Shown: positions 46,413 to 56,285, counted from the first letter of the stretch. The stretch: DNA of 64,000 nucleotides from Schaalia canis (GCF_003858455.1 NZ_RQZF01000002.1:62001-126000), one strand, 5' to 3'. Numbers and translations: made by a program. The notes: generated from the sequence alone by a model not told the origin.

Positions 46413-47807
46413 TCAGTAGCGAATGGCGTCAATAGGTTTGACGCGTACTGCCGCCACCGCCGGGATAATCCCGCATAGGGCACCGATGCTTGTCGAAATA
46501 CTCACGCCTGCGACAGCAGCTCCGAAGGGGAAGGGCGGACGGTCTTGCAAAACAATGTCCATGTACTCCAGCGGCAAGAATCGCAGGATCACGATGGCGA
46601 TACCGACGCCGATGACACCGGCAACGAAGGTGGCAACCACTGATTCCATAAAGACGGCGAAGAAGACTCGCTTTGCTGAGGCTCCCATTGCGCGGCGAAT
46701 ACCGATCTCTCGGATTCGCTGGCGCACAGTCACGATGGCGACATTGAGCAGCCCCAAAGCACCAAGGAGGATAACAATGGCACCGATTCCCATAATGACG
46801 TTGTTGACCATCTGCAGGTTCCCCTGCCCCAAGTCGAAGCCTTCGCCGCCGTGAGCATTTGCCTCCCAACCTGGGCCCATGACCGAGGCAAGGGCAGAGG
46901 GCAGGATACGCCGCGCTTCTTCGGCTTGTTCCTCACCAACCCACACGAGCATGTTGACGTTGGGATTGTCGGCGGAGTTTTTCCCGACGTTCATGTAGCG
47001 CCATGAGTCGTAGAGCGTGTAGATCTCTGGGCTTTCCCATGATGACTTTGATTTGATGACTCCGACGACGCGGAACATTCGGTCGGTGTCGTCGTTGGCT
47101 GAGATCACCATGGGGTCACGCAGGTCAGGTTGACCGAATTGGTCCCACATGACGGAGTTGATGACAACGGGTGCTACGCGCTGGTCAACGTCGGATTCTT
47201 CCAGCCATCGGCCTTGGAGCACACGCAGGCGGAAGATCACCTGGTAGTTGGGGTCGACCGCCTTAATTGAAGGGTCCATGAAGCCCCACAGTGGCGGAAT
47301 AATTGGCTTGTCGCGGTATGAACCGGTGTTTGATGCTTCGGTGAACTCTCGGATTGAAATGTTGCCTTGTTCCAGGCGCGACCAGTAGGGAATTGCGAAG
47401 CGGTCGGCCACGGTTTTCATGGCGTCACCGAAGGGGTCAAGGGGCTTGCCTGTGATGTCTTCACCGCGGCCAGCAGGTGCAGTGTCCTTGTTTTCCTGGT
47501 TGAACTGTCCGTATTCGAACATCGGCCCGCCTTCGAATGCGAAACCGCCAGCGGGGCCAGAGGGTTCTTTTCCTTCCTCACTCTTCTTCGACAGGCTGAG
47601 GTGGAGGGTCACTGAGCGTCCCTCTGAGGCTTCTTGCATTTCGTCGAGGGATTGGGACAGCAGGGACCCTAGGGCAATGACGGTGGACATGGCCGCGACG
47701 GCGGCGACCACACCCACGAGGGAGAGGATGACGCGCGCTTTTTGGACTTTGACTTCGCCCCAGGCTTCCACGAGGGCGCCGATGATTTGGTTGAGGGCGT
47801 GCATCAT
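46413..47807 (-). CDS. MacB-like ABC transporter permease
   Basis: 464 aa with the MacB/FtsX plan: one N-terminal helix (ARVILSLVGVVAAVAAMSTVIALGSLL), a large extracellular domain (~60-330) and three C-terminal helices with IVTVRQRIREIGIRRAMGASAKRVFFAVFMESV, the coupling segment of this family. It ends with AVAAVRVKPIDAIRY. It overlaps the ATPase gene by 4 bases. With its neighbours it forms a MacAB-type tripartite-like exporter adapted to a Gram-positive envelope; the cargo is unknown. Confidence 0.92.
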   Translation of the reverse strand: MMHALNQIIGALVEAWGEVKVQKARVILSLVGVVAAVAAMSTVIALGSLLSQSLDEMQEASEGRSVTLHLSLSKKSEEGKEPSGPAGGFAFEGGPMFEYGQFNQENKDTAPAGRGEDITGKPLDPFGDAMKTVADRFAIPYWSRLEQGNISIREFTEASNTGSYRDKPIIPPLWGFMDPSIKAVDPNYQVIFRLRVLQGRWLEESDVDQRVAPVVINSVMWDQFGQPDLRDPMVISANDDTDRMFRVVGVIKSKSSWESPEIYTLYDSWRYMNVGKNSADNPNVNMLVWVGEEQAEEARRILPSALASVMGPGWEANAHGGEGFDLGQGNLQMVNNVIMGIGAIVILLGALGLLNVAIVTVRQRIREIGIRRAMGASAKRVFFAVFMESVVATFVAGVIGVGIAIVILRFLPLEYMDIVLQDRPPFPFGAAVAGVSISTSIGALCGIIPAVAAVRVKPIDAIRY

Positions 47808-48508
47808 GCCTCCTTCACGAATGGTGAGGACGAGGGGTGGAGCACTCCGTCGTAGAGTTCGTAGATGGTGTCGGCGCGCGCTGCCACATTCATGTCGTGG
47901 GTGATGGTGATGAGTGCGGCGTTGTGTTCGCGCACGACCTCTTCAAGTAGCCCCATGACGAGGCTGCCCGTGTCTGGGTCAAGCGCGCCGGTGGGTTCGT
48001 CGGCCAGTAGGATCTTTGGTTGCCTGACGAGGGCGCGCGCGATGGCGATACGTTGCTGTTCACCGCCGGACATTTGGGTGGGGTAGGAGTCGAGGCGATC
48101 CCCTAGGCCGACGCGGTCGAGCATGGCGGCGGCGAGTTCTTTGCGGCGCCAGAATTGCATGCCGGTGGCGTACAAGAGGGGCACTTCAACGTTTTCGAGG
48201 GCGGTTCGCGCGTTGAAGATGTTGAATTGCTGGAAGACGAAGCCGAAGAGTTCGCCTCGCATGCGGGCGCGGCGGCCTTCTGAGAGGTTCACAGCGTCTT
48301 GGCCATCAATGGTGTAGGTGCCGGAGTTTGGCTTGTCGAGCATTCCCATGGTGTTGAGCAGTGTCGATTTGCCGGTACCGGATCGGCCAACGATTGTGAC
48401 GCGTTCGCCGGGTTCAACTTCTAGGTTGACTCCCCGCAGAATGTGCAGGTCAGAGCCATCTGGAAGAACCACGGTGCGCGTGATTTCTTTCAGTTCAATG
48501 AAGGACAT
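47804..48508 (-). CDS. MacB-type ABC transporter ATP-binding protein
   Basis: 234 aa with all ABC motifs: Walker A GRSGTGKST, Q-loop FVFQQFNIFNARTALENV, signature MSGGEQQRIAIARALV, Walker B KILLADEPTGALD and H-loop ITITHDMN. It belongs to the LolD/MacB (MJ0796-like) group that drives FtsX-fold permeases. Its ATG overlaps the adaptor stop (TAATG) and its stop overlaps the permease ATG. Confidence 0.95.
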   Translation of the reverse strand: MSFIELKEITRTVVLPDGSDLHILRGVNLEVEPGERVTIVGRSGTGKSTLLNTMGMLDKPNSGTYTIDGQDAVNLSEGRRARMRGELFGFVFQQFNIFNARTALENVEVPLLYATGMQFWRRKELAAAMLDRVGLGDRLDSYPTQMSGGEQQRIAIARALVRQPKILLADEPTGALDPDTGSLVMGLLEEVVREHNAALITITHDMNVAARADTIYELYDGVLHPSSSPFVKEA

Positions 48509-49608
48509 TACTTTGCCTCTTCAGTGGTGGGGATTTCCTCAGCAGGTACACCTTCTGACTCCGGCCCGCCTTCTTCCATCATCATGCCTTCGCCCTCAGG
48601 GCCAAACATGGAGGATTCTTTGCCTTCAACAATCTTGCCGGGAACGAACTCCAGGATCTCCTGGTCTTCTGCGAGGCCTTCAATGATTTGGACGCGTTTG
48701 CCATCGGTGAGGCCCAGCTTGACGGGGATCTTCACGGGTTTGCCACCGGGTTCTGCAGGACCATAGACGGTGCCTTGCTCGAAGCGGCCTTCAACAGCGG
48801 AAATAGGAACGGTCAGCACATCGGCGGCTTCGCCAGCGACAAGAGCCATGGTCACTTGCAAGCCAGGGAAGACTGTTTGCCCATCAGGCACGGCACAGCG
48901 GGCTTCGATGCTGGTCGAAGAAGTGTTGCCCTGAGTGTCGCCTTCCTTGTTTGCGGGGCGATTCTGCGGTGTTTCGATGCGGACGCCATTGCATTCGAAG
49001 GGAGCAGGCCCGTTTTTAATGGTGATGGTGGCCTTATCCGGGAGGTTTTGTACGCGGTACATCTGGTCGGGGGTCAGGGTCGCAACCGCAGAGAATGTTG
49101 GGGGTTGAACCGTGCCGAGGGAGTCGCCCACATTGACCTGCTGGGTAAGAAGGGCGGTGAGATTCAACTTGCCTGACACTGGCGCGGTGATCCATTCGTT
49201 CTTCCACCAGGTCTTACCGGGTTCGACGATTTTGTTGCCCTCTTCGTCGACGCGCTCAACGGGATCGCCCTGCATTTCTTTTTGGATGAGCAGCAGTGTG
49301 TCTCCGGCGCTGACGTGGTCGCCATTGTTGACGTAGATTTCGGTGATCTCGCCGCCTAGAGTGGCCTTCACGGCTGGGGCGGGGTCGGATTGGATGGTGC
49401 CCTCAAGGGTGACCGTATTGGTGATCGTGCCGCGTTCAGGCGTGATGGTGATCTGTCCGTAGTTGCCCATTGGTTCAAGAGGCATTGCGTCGTTGGAGGA
49501 TTGTGCCGGGAAGAAAGCGAACTTCACCATGGCAATCGCAATGATGAACAGAAGAAGGGTTTTGACGATCGACATGGCGACTGCGCCACGAGAGCGGTAA
49601 GTGGTCAC
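48508..49608 (-). CDS. HlyD/MacA-like adaptor subunit
   Basis: 366 aa: an N-terminal membrane helix (IVKTLLLFIIAIAMVKFAFF), then a biotinyl-lipoyl-like barrel (PAPAVKATLGGEITEIYVNNGDHVSAGDTLLLIQKE) and beta-barrel domains (VFPGLQVTMALVAGEAADVLTVPISAV). The C-terminal ~40 residues are Glu/Met/Gly-rich and probably disordered. The GTG at 49608 has AAGGAG 6 bases upstream and is preferred over a frame opening at 49650. First gene of the three-gene ABC operon. Confidence 0.88.
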   Translation of the reverse strand: MTTYRSRGAVAMSIVKTLLLFIIAIAMVKFAFFPAQSSNDAMPLEPMGNYGQITITPERGTITNTVTLEGTIQSDPAPAVKATLGGEITEIYVNNGDHVSAGDTLLLIQKEMQGDPVERVDEEGNKIVEPGKTWWKNEWITAPVSGKLNLTALLTQQVNVGDSLGTVQPPTFSAVATLTPDQMYRVQNLPDKATITIKNGPAPFECNGVRIETPQNRPANKEGDTQGNTSSTSIEARCAVPDGQTVFPGLQVTMALVAGEAADVLTVPISAVEGRFEQGTVYGPAEPGGKPVKIPVKLGLTDGKRVQIIEGLAEDQEILEFVPGKIVEGKESSMFGPEGEGMMMEEGGPESEGVPAEEIPTTEEAK

Positions 49609-49848
49609 GGGGACTCCTTGCACTGGAAGGGGCAAGTGATGGGGCATCACGCAACTAAATCAGATGAGGCAATCCTACCGACATCACTGTCAGCATTTGA
49701 AGGTCATTCCGGTTGAAAACGGTGAAAATCCGTGACTGTTCAGGGTGCACTCAGGGTGCCCCTGATGAGGCTCCATCACACTCCCTCACCTTCGTCGATA
49801 CTGTTTTTCAGCGCGCGAAACCGGCGTTTTCGGGGGATGCTAGGTGAC

Positions 49849-51276
49849 ATGAGAACAACGACGCTCTCTTTCATTGGCGCTGCCGGGACTGTCACCGGAT
49901 CACAACATTTGCTCACGATTGATGCCCATACGCCCTCACCTCGCCACATCCTCATTGACTGCGGGATGTATCAGGGATCTAAGGAATTGCGCCGCTTAAA
50001 CTGGGCGGATTTTCCAATCCCACCCGCTCAGATCAGCGATATTTTGTTGACTCACGCTCACATGGATCACACTGGCCTGCTACCGCGCTTGGTGAAGCAT
50101 GGTTTCCAGGGAACCATTTGGTGTACCGAGGCCACCGCTGAACTCACTGAGATTGTTCTTCGGGATTCTGCTCATTTGCAAGAACGCGATGCGGAGTTTG
50201 CTCAGACGCAAGGCTATTCCAAGCATCGCAGACCCGAGCCGCTCTACCGGGTCAGTGATGTTGAACAGACACTTCCTTTGTTGCGTGTGATTGATTTTGA
50301 TACCCCTCTTGACCTGGGTGATGGTGTGATTGCCCAGTGGGTTCGTGCCGGGCACATTCTGGGGTCGGCCTCGATTCATGTCACCACTGAGGAGGGCACG
50401 ATCCTTTTTTCGGGCGATCTTGGCCGTCACACTCACCCGGTGCTGCGCGCCCGGGAGATTCCGCCGGGCGCTGATGTGGTCCTTATTGAGTCAACCTATG
50501 GTGATCGCGAGCATTTTGAACCGGATGCCGCAGAGCACGAGGCCCTTGCTGATGCGATTCGCCGGACGGTGAAGCGCGGCGGATCGGTGTTGATTCCGGC
50601 CTTCGCTGTAGACCGTACGGAGCTGGTCCTGCAGGTGTTAGCGCAGATGCAGGACGAGGGACGTATTCCCTCACTTCCTGTGTATGTGGACTCGCCGATG
50701 GCTTTGGCCTCGTTGCGGATTTACCAGGCGTCACGGCACCGCGGCGAACTACGCGAGGATGTTGAGGGCCTGTCCCTGTCCCAGCTTGATCTTCGCGAGG
50801 TTCGTGACGCTCAGGACTCGGAGCGTCTGAACCGCCCTCACCAGCCGTGCATCATTATTTCGGCTTCGGGAATGGCCACAGGCGGGCGAGTCCTACATCA
50901 TCTGGAGCATATGCTGCCTGATGAGCGCCATACTGTCGTTTTGACGGGCTATCAGGCTCTTGGGACGCGCGGGCGATCCCTTGCTGACGGTGCCCGCCAG
51001 TTGAAGATGCATGGCGCGTATGTTGCAGTGCGGGCCGAGGTTGTCAGGGATGAGGAGTTCTCCGTTCATGCGGATGCTTCAGAGCTGATGGATTGGGTGA
51101 GGGCTCTTGATCCTCCGCCTCAGCAGGTGTTTTGCGTGCATGGGGAGGTCGATTCAGCAACCGCGTTGACGGAGCTGCTTGCCGCCGATGGATTCATGGG
51201 TATTGTCCCTGAGCGGGGAGAGCGTGTTCGTGTCCGCTCGGGCAAGGTTCGCAAGCGCGGCGATCGTTTGGAGTAA
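49849..51276 (+). CDS. Beta-CASP metallo-beta-lactamase-fold RNase
   Basis: 475 aa of the YSH1/CPSF73-like group: TLSFIGAAGTVTGSQHLLTID at the N-terminus, the metal motif LTHAHMDHTGLLP, GHILGSASIHV, FSGDLGRHTHPVLR, then the beta-CASP domain (LIPAFAVDRTELVLQVL) and the closing histidine motifs ASGMATGGRVLHHL and FSVHADASEL. Predicted RNA-processing nuclease. A longer frame starts at 49732; the ATG at 49849 fits the family start. Confidence 0.93.
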   Translation: MRTTTLSFIGAAGTVTGSQHLLTIDAHTPSPRHILIDCGMYQGSKELRRLNWADFPIPPAQISDILLTHAHMDHTGLLPRLVKHGFQGTIWCTEATAELTEIVLRDSAHLQERDAEFAQTQGYSKHRRPEPLYRVSDVEQTLPLLRVIDFDTPLDLGDGVIAQWVRAGHILGSASIHVTTEEGTILFSGDLGRHTHPVLRAREIPPGADVVLIESTYGDREHFEPDAAEHEALADAIRRTVKRGGSVLIPAFAVDRTELVLQVLAQMQDEGRIPSLPVYVDSPMALASLRIYQASRHRGELREDVEGLSLSQLDLREVRDAQDSERLNRPHQPCIIISASGMATGGRVLHHLEHMLPDERHTVVLTGYQALGTRGRSLADGARQLKMHGAYVAVRAEVVRDEEFSVHADASELMDWVRALDPPPQQVFCVHGEVDSATALTELLAADGFMGIVPERGERVRVRSGKVRKRGDRLE

Positions 51277-51283
51277 GGCGCGA

Positions 51284-53125
51284 CTACTCTAAGAATTCCT
51301 CAATCATGACGTCGACGGGGCTGGCTTCTTGTCGTTGGCGGGCAATTTCTTGCCACTGTTCGGGGTAGTCAGTGATAACGGCGTCAACGGGCCAGTTCAC
51401 GAACTTCCTCATGGAATCTTCGGTGTTGAGCGTCCAGATTGCAGCTTTTTTCCCGGCGGCATGGATGCGGTCGATGAGTGTGCGTGACGCTGCGTCCTCT
51501 TCGAGGATCAGGTAGTCACCGATAAGGCTTTCTGTATTACCGACTGCTAGGAAGTAGGTGTATCCGCTGGTGACTTCTGGGTAGGTGCTTTCAATGTAGG
51601 TGATGATGTCGTAGTCCAGTGACATGAGGACGACGTCGGAGAGCATGTCGCGGGCTTTGATCGCGGCTACCGCATCGTCAACCATGCGATGATCGGCGGT
51701 AGCACCCTTAAGTTCGAGGAAGATACCGATGCGTCCCTTTGTTGCGTCGAGAAGTTCGTCAAGGGATGGCACGCGCACCTGGGTGAAACGCCCATTGGAG
51801 GTTGCTCCGAGGTCAAGGCTTTGTGTCTCCTGGAGGGTCATGTCGGTGGAGGCTCGCTTGTCTCCGGCGAGGCGGGCAAAGGTATTGTCATGGTTGAGAA
51901 TGTAGTGGCCATCCTTCGTGCGTTGGATGTCAACCTCAACGTAGTGCGCGCCTTGATCGATGGAGTACTCGATGGCTTCCATGCTGTTTTCGATGGCAGC
52001 CTCGCTTGGGCCACCGCGGTGTCCTACTAGCGCGATCTGGGGTGCCTGGGTGACGAAGGAGGCCGCGTAGGCCATGACCGCCGCACTTGCGACGAGGGCG
52101 GCCGCGGTCAGTCCGCTTAAAAGGAGGCGCCTACGCAGGATGCGGTCAAGCAGGCTGGGCGTGGTTTTCTCGGGCGCGTGAGGTAGTCGTTGGGACAGAT
52201 AAGCGGCCAGTTCGTTGCCGTTCTTTGTCGCTTGGCGTTCCAGGTAGGTGTAGTAACGCTGGGTGATGAAGAAGAGTTCGTAGGGGGTTGCAATAAAAAG
52301 CAGCAGGGTGACGAGTGCACTGAGTGTGATGACGGCGAGCATTCCCACAAAGCCTTCCCAGTAGGGCGTTGCGGGCAGAAGTTGACTGAGGGCGACGATG
52401 CTCGTAATAGCCGCGAGGATTATTGCCAGTGCGAGCGCGAAAAGAACGAAGTTGACCCACAGCATGAAGCCGAGAAATCGCCAGAAGTTTTCGCCAACCA
52501 TGCGGAAGGATGAGGCAAGGGCTCGTCCTGTTTTCATGCCTCCCAAGATCATGAAGTGGAAAGTAAAGACCGCAAAAAAGGCCAGGATTTGGAGCAGGGC
52601 AAGGACGGTCCAGTAGGCGGCGAGGTAGAGGGGGGTGGAGTAGATGACGGAGGTAATGAAGTTGGGGATGCGTACATCCGTTAGGAAACTGATGTTGAGT
52701 GAAGTTCCTGCGAGGGGGAGGGCAACGCCGACGATGAAGACGATCAGCACGAGGCCTGGCCCCAGCAGTTCGGGGGTCGTTTTGAGGTTTGCCCAGAGGA
52801 CGTGATGGTAGGAGGTGTCTTTCTTTCCTTTGATTGCGCGTGCGGAAAGGGTGAGGAATCCTCCGATTTCCATGAGCCATGTTGTCAGCAGTATGACCAG
52901 GACAAGGAGAATAAAGAGAGCCCCTTGAATGGACAGGAGGAAGGCGCCGATATTGGCGTTGGTGAGTGAGGGCAAGCCCCGCCAGTTTAGGAGCTGTTGG
53001 GTGGTGAACCAAAAGAGGGGAAAGAGGATAAGGCTTTGGACGGCCTTGGTGACGATCTGATATTTGATCAGTGAGGGCGCGGCTTGCCGTAGTTGACCAA
53101 ATGCTGATCGTCTGCGTTGTTCCAT
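51284..53125 (-). CDS. Membrane-anchored glycerophosphodiester phosphodiesterase
   Basis: 613 aa. Residues ~1-330 form a multi-helix membrane domain of the GPDPase_memb type. After a further helix (~335-355) the GDPD barrel begins: ALVGHRGGPSEAAIENSMEAI, GAHYVEVDIQRTKDGHYILNHDNTFARLAG, GIFLELKG, ending AVITDYPEQW. The metal and catalytic residues (HR, E.N, E.D, H) are present. It should hydrolyse glycerophosphodiesters, such as those from lipids or teichoic acids, outside the membrane. It converges on the RNase gene, 7 bases apart. Confidence 0.94.
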   Translation of the reverse strand: MEQRRRSAFGQLRQAAPSLIKYQIVTKAVQSLILFPLFWFTTQQLLNWRGLPSLTNANIGAFLLSIQGALFILLVLVILLTTWLMEIGGFLTLSARAIKGKKDTSYHHVLWANLKTTPELLGPGLVLIVFIVGVALPLAGTSLNISFLTDVRIPNFITSVIYSTPLYLAAYWTVLALLQILAFFAVFTFHFMILGGMKTGRALASSFRMVGENFWRFLGFMLWVNFVLFALALAIILAAITSIVALSQLLPATPYWEGFVGMLAVITLSALVTLLLFIATPYELFFITQRYYTYLERQATKNGNELAAYLSQRLPHAPEKTTPSLLDRILRRRLLLSGLTAAALVASAAVMAYAASFVTQAPQIALVGHRGGPSEAAIENSMEAIEYSIDQGAHYVEVDIQRTKDGHYILNHDNTFARLAGDKRASTDMTLQETQSLDLGATSNGRFTQVRVPSLDELLDATKGRIGIFLELKGATADHRMVDDAVAAIKARDMLSDVVLMSLDYDIITYIESTYPEVTSGYTYFLAVGNTESLIGDYLILEEDAASRTLIDRIHAAGKKAAIWTLNTEDSMRKFVNWPVDAVITDYPEQWQEIARQRQEASPVDVMIEEFLE

Positions 53126-53251
53126 CGGATCTTCACAACCTCCCTGAGGATGCGGGACTTTGGCTGTTGAGGGCCCGGCATCCGTGCACTCAGTATAGGA
53201 AGAGTGGCATGGAAAGAGGGGCTCACGGCCGGTTACTCAGGCAGCAGCGGC

Positions 53252-53284
53252 CCCTCCCCTGCCAGTAGAGCTGGCGGGGGAGGG
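53252..53284 (-). terminator. Hairpin after gntT
   Basis: A 14-pair stem with one G-T (53252-53265 with 53271-53284), loop TAGAG, 18 bases past the gntT stop on the minus strand. G+C-rich but with no T run. Confidence 0.65.
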
Positions 53285-53302
53285 ACGATATGAGTGCGGT
53301 GC

Positions 53303-54712
53303 CTAGAGGACTCCAAAGAGTGCCCCAAGGATGACGACGGTGACACCGGCGACGACGGAGAGCACTGTTTCCATCAGGGACCAGGTCTTGAATGTTTCCC
53401 CAACTGTCATACCGAAGTATTCCTTAACCATCCAGAATCCGGCGTCGTTGACGTGTGAGAGGAACACTGAGCCCGCTCCGATTGCGAGGACAAGGAGGGC
53501 GGCCTCGACGGGCGGCATCTGCCCGGCAAGGGGGGCCATAATGCCGGCGGCGGTGATCGTCGCGACCGTGGCGGAACCGGTTGCGAGGCGAACCGCGACG
53601 GCAACAAGCCAACCGGCAATGAGGGCGGGCACGGCTGCCTGCTCAATCCATGAGGCAATGATGGTGGCGATACCAGAGTCAACAAGGGTCTGCTTGAAAC
53701 CACCGCCAGCACCAACGATGAGCAAGATACCGGCGATTGGCCCCAGCGAGGCGCCAACGATGGAGGAGATTTCATCAGCACTGCGCCCGGGCACCACTCC
53801 AAAGAGAAGGATTGCGACGAGGACGGTAATAAGCAGGGCGACGATGGGTTGGCCAAGGAAGTCTGCACCTTGGTAGACCCAGGAGTTGGACTGCTCGCCC
53901 ATGAGGGTTTCAACGAGTGTGCGGCCCAGCATGAGGATCACGGGAAGGAGCACGACGAAGATTGAGGTGGCGAAGGAGGGGCGTTTGAGGGAGTCTTCGT
54001 TGGTTGCTTCGCCAAGTGGCGCTTTGGCGTCGATGGGCACCCAGCGAGCCATCATTGGGGCAATGAGGGGGCCGGAGATGATGACGGTGGGGATTGCTAC
54101 CAGCAGGCCCAGGCCAAGAGTGATACCAAGGTCTGCGCCCAGAGCATCAATGGCGATAAGTGGGCCGGGGTGTGGTGGAACCAGGCCGTGCAGGGCGGAC
54201 AGGCCAGCGAGTGCAGGAATACCGACGAGGACGAGGGGGAGGTTGGCCTTGCGGGCCACGAGCATCACGACAGGGATGAGAAGGACCACGCCTACCTCAA
54301 AGAAAAGTGGAATACCGATGACGAAGGCGATGATGGCCATTGCCCAGGGGAGGCGTGCGGCTGGGGTTTTGTCGAGGATGGTGTCGACAATGCGGTCGGC
54401 ACCACCGGATTCAATAAGGAGTTTGCCGATAATCGCACCGAAGGCGATGAGTGTGCCCACGCTACCGACGGTGGAGCCGAGTCCTTTAGAGAAGGAGGTG
54501 AAGGTGTCGGCCAGTGGTATTCCTGCAATGAGGGCGAGCACTGCTGAACCGAGTGTGAGGGCAAGGAATGGGTGGACTTTCTTCCACACGATGAGCACGA
54601 TAATCGTGGCGATGCCTGCGAGGGCGGCGATGACGAGCTGAAGTTCATTCTCTGAGTGCACGACGCCGTCGGCGGCAGGGTATGGGAGAGATGGCAACAC
54701 GGGTTCCTCCAT
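53303..54712 (-). CDS. gntT: GntP-family gluconate permease
   Basis: 469 aa with about 12-14 membrane helices and the GntP family features: LVVAIPTVIISGPLIAPMMA, VVLLPVILMLGRTL, GGGFKQTLVDSG and ATGSATVATITAAGIMAP. It imports gluconate by proton symport. The ATG at 54712 has no visible ribosome site; a GTG 4 codons later (54700) follows GGAGGA closely and may be the true start. It lies 40 bases after gntK in the same operon. Confidence 0.94.
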   Translation of the reverse strand: MEEPVLPSLPYPAADGVVHSENELQLVIAALAGIATIIVLIVWKKVHPFLALTLGSAVLALIAGIPLADTFTSFSKGLGSTVGSVGTLIAFGAIIGKLLIESGGADRIVDTILDKTPAARLPWAMAIIAFVIGIPLFFEVGVVLLIPVVMLVARKANLPLVLVGIPALAGLSALHGLVPPHPGPLIAIDALGADLGITLGLGLLVAIPTVIISGPLIAPMMARWVPIDAKAPLGEATNEDSLKRPSFATSIFVVLLPVILMLGRTLVETLMGEQSNSWVYQGADFLGQPIVALLITVLVAILLFGVVPGRSADEISSIVGASLGPIAGILLIVGAGGGFKQTLVDSGIATIIASWIEQAAVPALIAGWLVAVAVRLATGSATVATITAAGIMAPLAGQMPPVEAALLVLAIGAGSVFLSHVNDAGFWMVKEYFGMTVGETFKTWSLMETVLSVVAGVTVVILGALFGVL

Positions 54713-54752
54713 TGGAATGATAGTGATTGCTGTGGGGGTGGGGCGGCGCGCC

Positions 54753-55295
54753 TCAGCGGGGAAGGATGATGCCTTCGCTTGCGAGGGCGCTCACAATGGC
54801 GGCGAGTGTTTCGTCGGGGGTGGCGCGAGATTCGACGACGATGCCGTCCTCGTCCTTTGAGAGGTCTTCGAGGGTTGCGAATTGGGAGGGGAGGAGTTCG
54901 GGGGGCATGAAGTGCCCTTCCCGCTGTTCCATCCTTTCGCGGAGGGCGTCTTGTTCTGCGACGAGGTGGATGAAGAATACTCGACCGGGTGCTGCGGAGA
55001 GCAGGTCGCGGTAGGAGCGTTTGAGGGCGGAGCAGGTGACGATGGACGAGGTGCCACGCATGGTCTGCTCTCCCATCCAGTCGCGCAGGCTTTCGAGCCA
55101 TGGCCAGCGGTCCTCATCAGTGAGGGGGATTCCGGCTGACATTTTGTCGATATTTGTGTGGGGGTGGAAGTCGTCGGCTTCGGCAACTGGCCAGCCTGTG
55201 AGCGTTCCGAGCGAGAGGGCTGCGGTTGTTTTTCCACTTCCGGCAACGCCCATGACGACAAGGTGGGTGATTGTTGATTCGTGAGTGTTGTGCAT
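54753..55295 (-). CDS. gntK: Gluconokinase
   Basis: 180 aa. Phosphorylates gluconate to 6-phosphogluconate for the pentose phosphate pathway. Walker A GVAGSGKT (16-23), the substrate region EADDFHPHTNIDKMSAGIPLTDEDRWPWL and TCSALKRSYRDLLS are diagnostic. GGAGG lies 4 bases before the ATG. The gene opens the gntK-gntT operon and diverges from gntR. Confidence 0.96.
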   Translation of the reverse strand: MHNTHESTITHLVVMGVAGSGKTTAALSLGTLTGWPVAEADDFHPHTNIDKMSAGIPLTDEDRWPWLESLRDWMGEQTMRGTSSIVTCSALKRSYRDLLSAAPGRVFFIHLVAEQDALRERMEQREGHFMPPELLPSQFATLEDLSKDEDGIVVESRATPDETLAAIVSALASEGIILPR

Positions 55296-55434
55296 GAGTC
55301 CTCCAGGTGATACGTCATCATTGACCGTATAGTGCTTTTATAGCACACAAAAGGTACTACTTATAGAGGGGGAGTGAAATTCTCATGTTGAGCACCCTCG
55401 TATAATTACCACAGGCTCACGAAAGGATTTCGCC
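55296..55434. promoter_or_regulatory. Divergent control region of the gluconate locus
   Basis: For gntK (minus) an extended -10, TGCTATAAA, overlaps an inverted repeat GTGCT-5-AGCAC (55332-55346). Next to it is AGTAGTACC (minus strand), similar to the core of the GntR-type gluconate operators I recall from corynebacteria. For gntR (plus) TATAAT at 55401-55406 is a good -10; AAAGGA follows before the GTG. The layout suggests one regulator controls both directions. Confidence 0.6.
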
Positions 55435-56148
55435 GTGCCTCCCTCTCTTCACACGGATGTCTTTGAAGCGCTCGGCCGACGCATCGTCGCCGGAGAACTA
55501 CCGGAAGGCGAATCCCTCACACTGCAGTGGATTCAGACAGAGTTTGGAGTGTCACGCACAGTTGCTCGGGACTGCGTGCGAGCACTAGAAACGATGAGGC
55601 TTGTGGAGTCACGCCGACGTGCTGGCATTCTTATTCGCCCAGTCTCCGATTGGGAAGCACTCTCCCCCACCCTCATCCGCTGGCAGCTTGATGCCGACCC
55701 GCGTGGCCCTAAACTCGGGGCGCTCAACGAGTTACGGGCGGCTATTGAACCGGTGGCAGCAGCAGCCGCTGCGCGCAGAGCAACGGAAGAACAGCGAACG
55801 AAGCTCCTGAAACTCGCAGCGCAGTTACGAATCGAAGCTGCAAAGGAGGACCTCGGTAACTTCCTCGCAGTCGACATTGAGTTTCACTCTGAGATTCTTG
55901 CTGCGAGCCACAACGACACCTTCTTAGCCATGAGGGAGGTTGTCGCAGAAGTCCTTGCAGGACGCACGCGCCTGGGCCTCTATCCCACGCACCCCGAACC
56001 CGTCGCCCTCGACCTTCACGACGAAGTAGCCCGCGCCATTGCCAACGGCTCAGCCGACGCAGCCGAGCGCGCAATGCGTGCCCTTGTTGCCGAAGTCCGC
56101 GAAGCACTTCAGAAGAAAGGGCTACGCGGCTTCCTCACCGAGGACTGA
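55435..56148 (+). CDS. gntR: GntR/FadR-family regulator of gluconate genes
   Basis: 237 aa. N-terminal winged helix (~1-70): LGRRIVAGELPEGESLTLQWIQTEFGVSRTVARDCVRALETMRLVESRRRAGILIRP. C-terminal FCD ligand/metal domain with LRAAIEPVAAAAAARR, DIEFHSEILAASHNDTF and LDLHDEVARAIANGSADAAERAMRAL, carrying the Asp/His metal residues. It starts at a GTG with AAAGGA. Being divergent from gntK-gntT, it is most likely their gluconate-responsive repressor. Confidence 0.92.
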   Translation: MPPSLHTDVFEALGRRIVAGELPEGESLTLQWIQTEFGVSRTVARDCVRALETMRLVESRRRAGILIRPVSDWEALSPTLIRWQLDADPRGPKLGALNELRAAIEPVAAAAAARRATEEQRTKLLKLAAQLRIEAAKEDLGNFLAVDIEFHSEILAASHNDTFLAMREVVAEVLAGRTRLGLYPTHPEPVALDLHDEVARAIANGSADAAERAMRALVAEVREALQKKGLRGFLTED

Positions 56149-56239
56149 AGCTGCCACCATTCCAACAAAAACACCACCCAGGCACCTCGGTTAGACCGAG
56201 ATTCTGCACCCAAAGTGGCGTTTCAAAGCGGTGTTGACG

Positions 56240-56285
56240 TGGACCAAAGGTGGTCACGATGGATACAAGAGCCGGGGTGGGTGCA
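56240..56285 (+). repeat. 46-bp direct repeat, copy 1
   Basis: Identical over 46 bases to 59293-59338. It begins TGGACCAAAGGTGGTCACG and ends GTGGGTGCA. The bases just outside differ. The two copies bracket the cmtR/CDF island. Confidence 0.92.
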
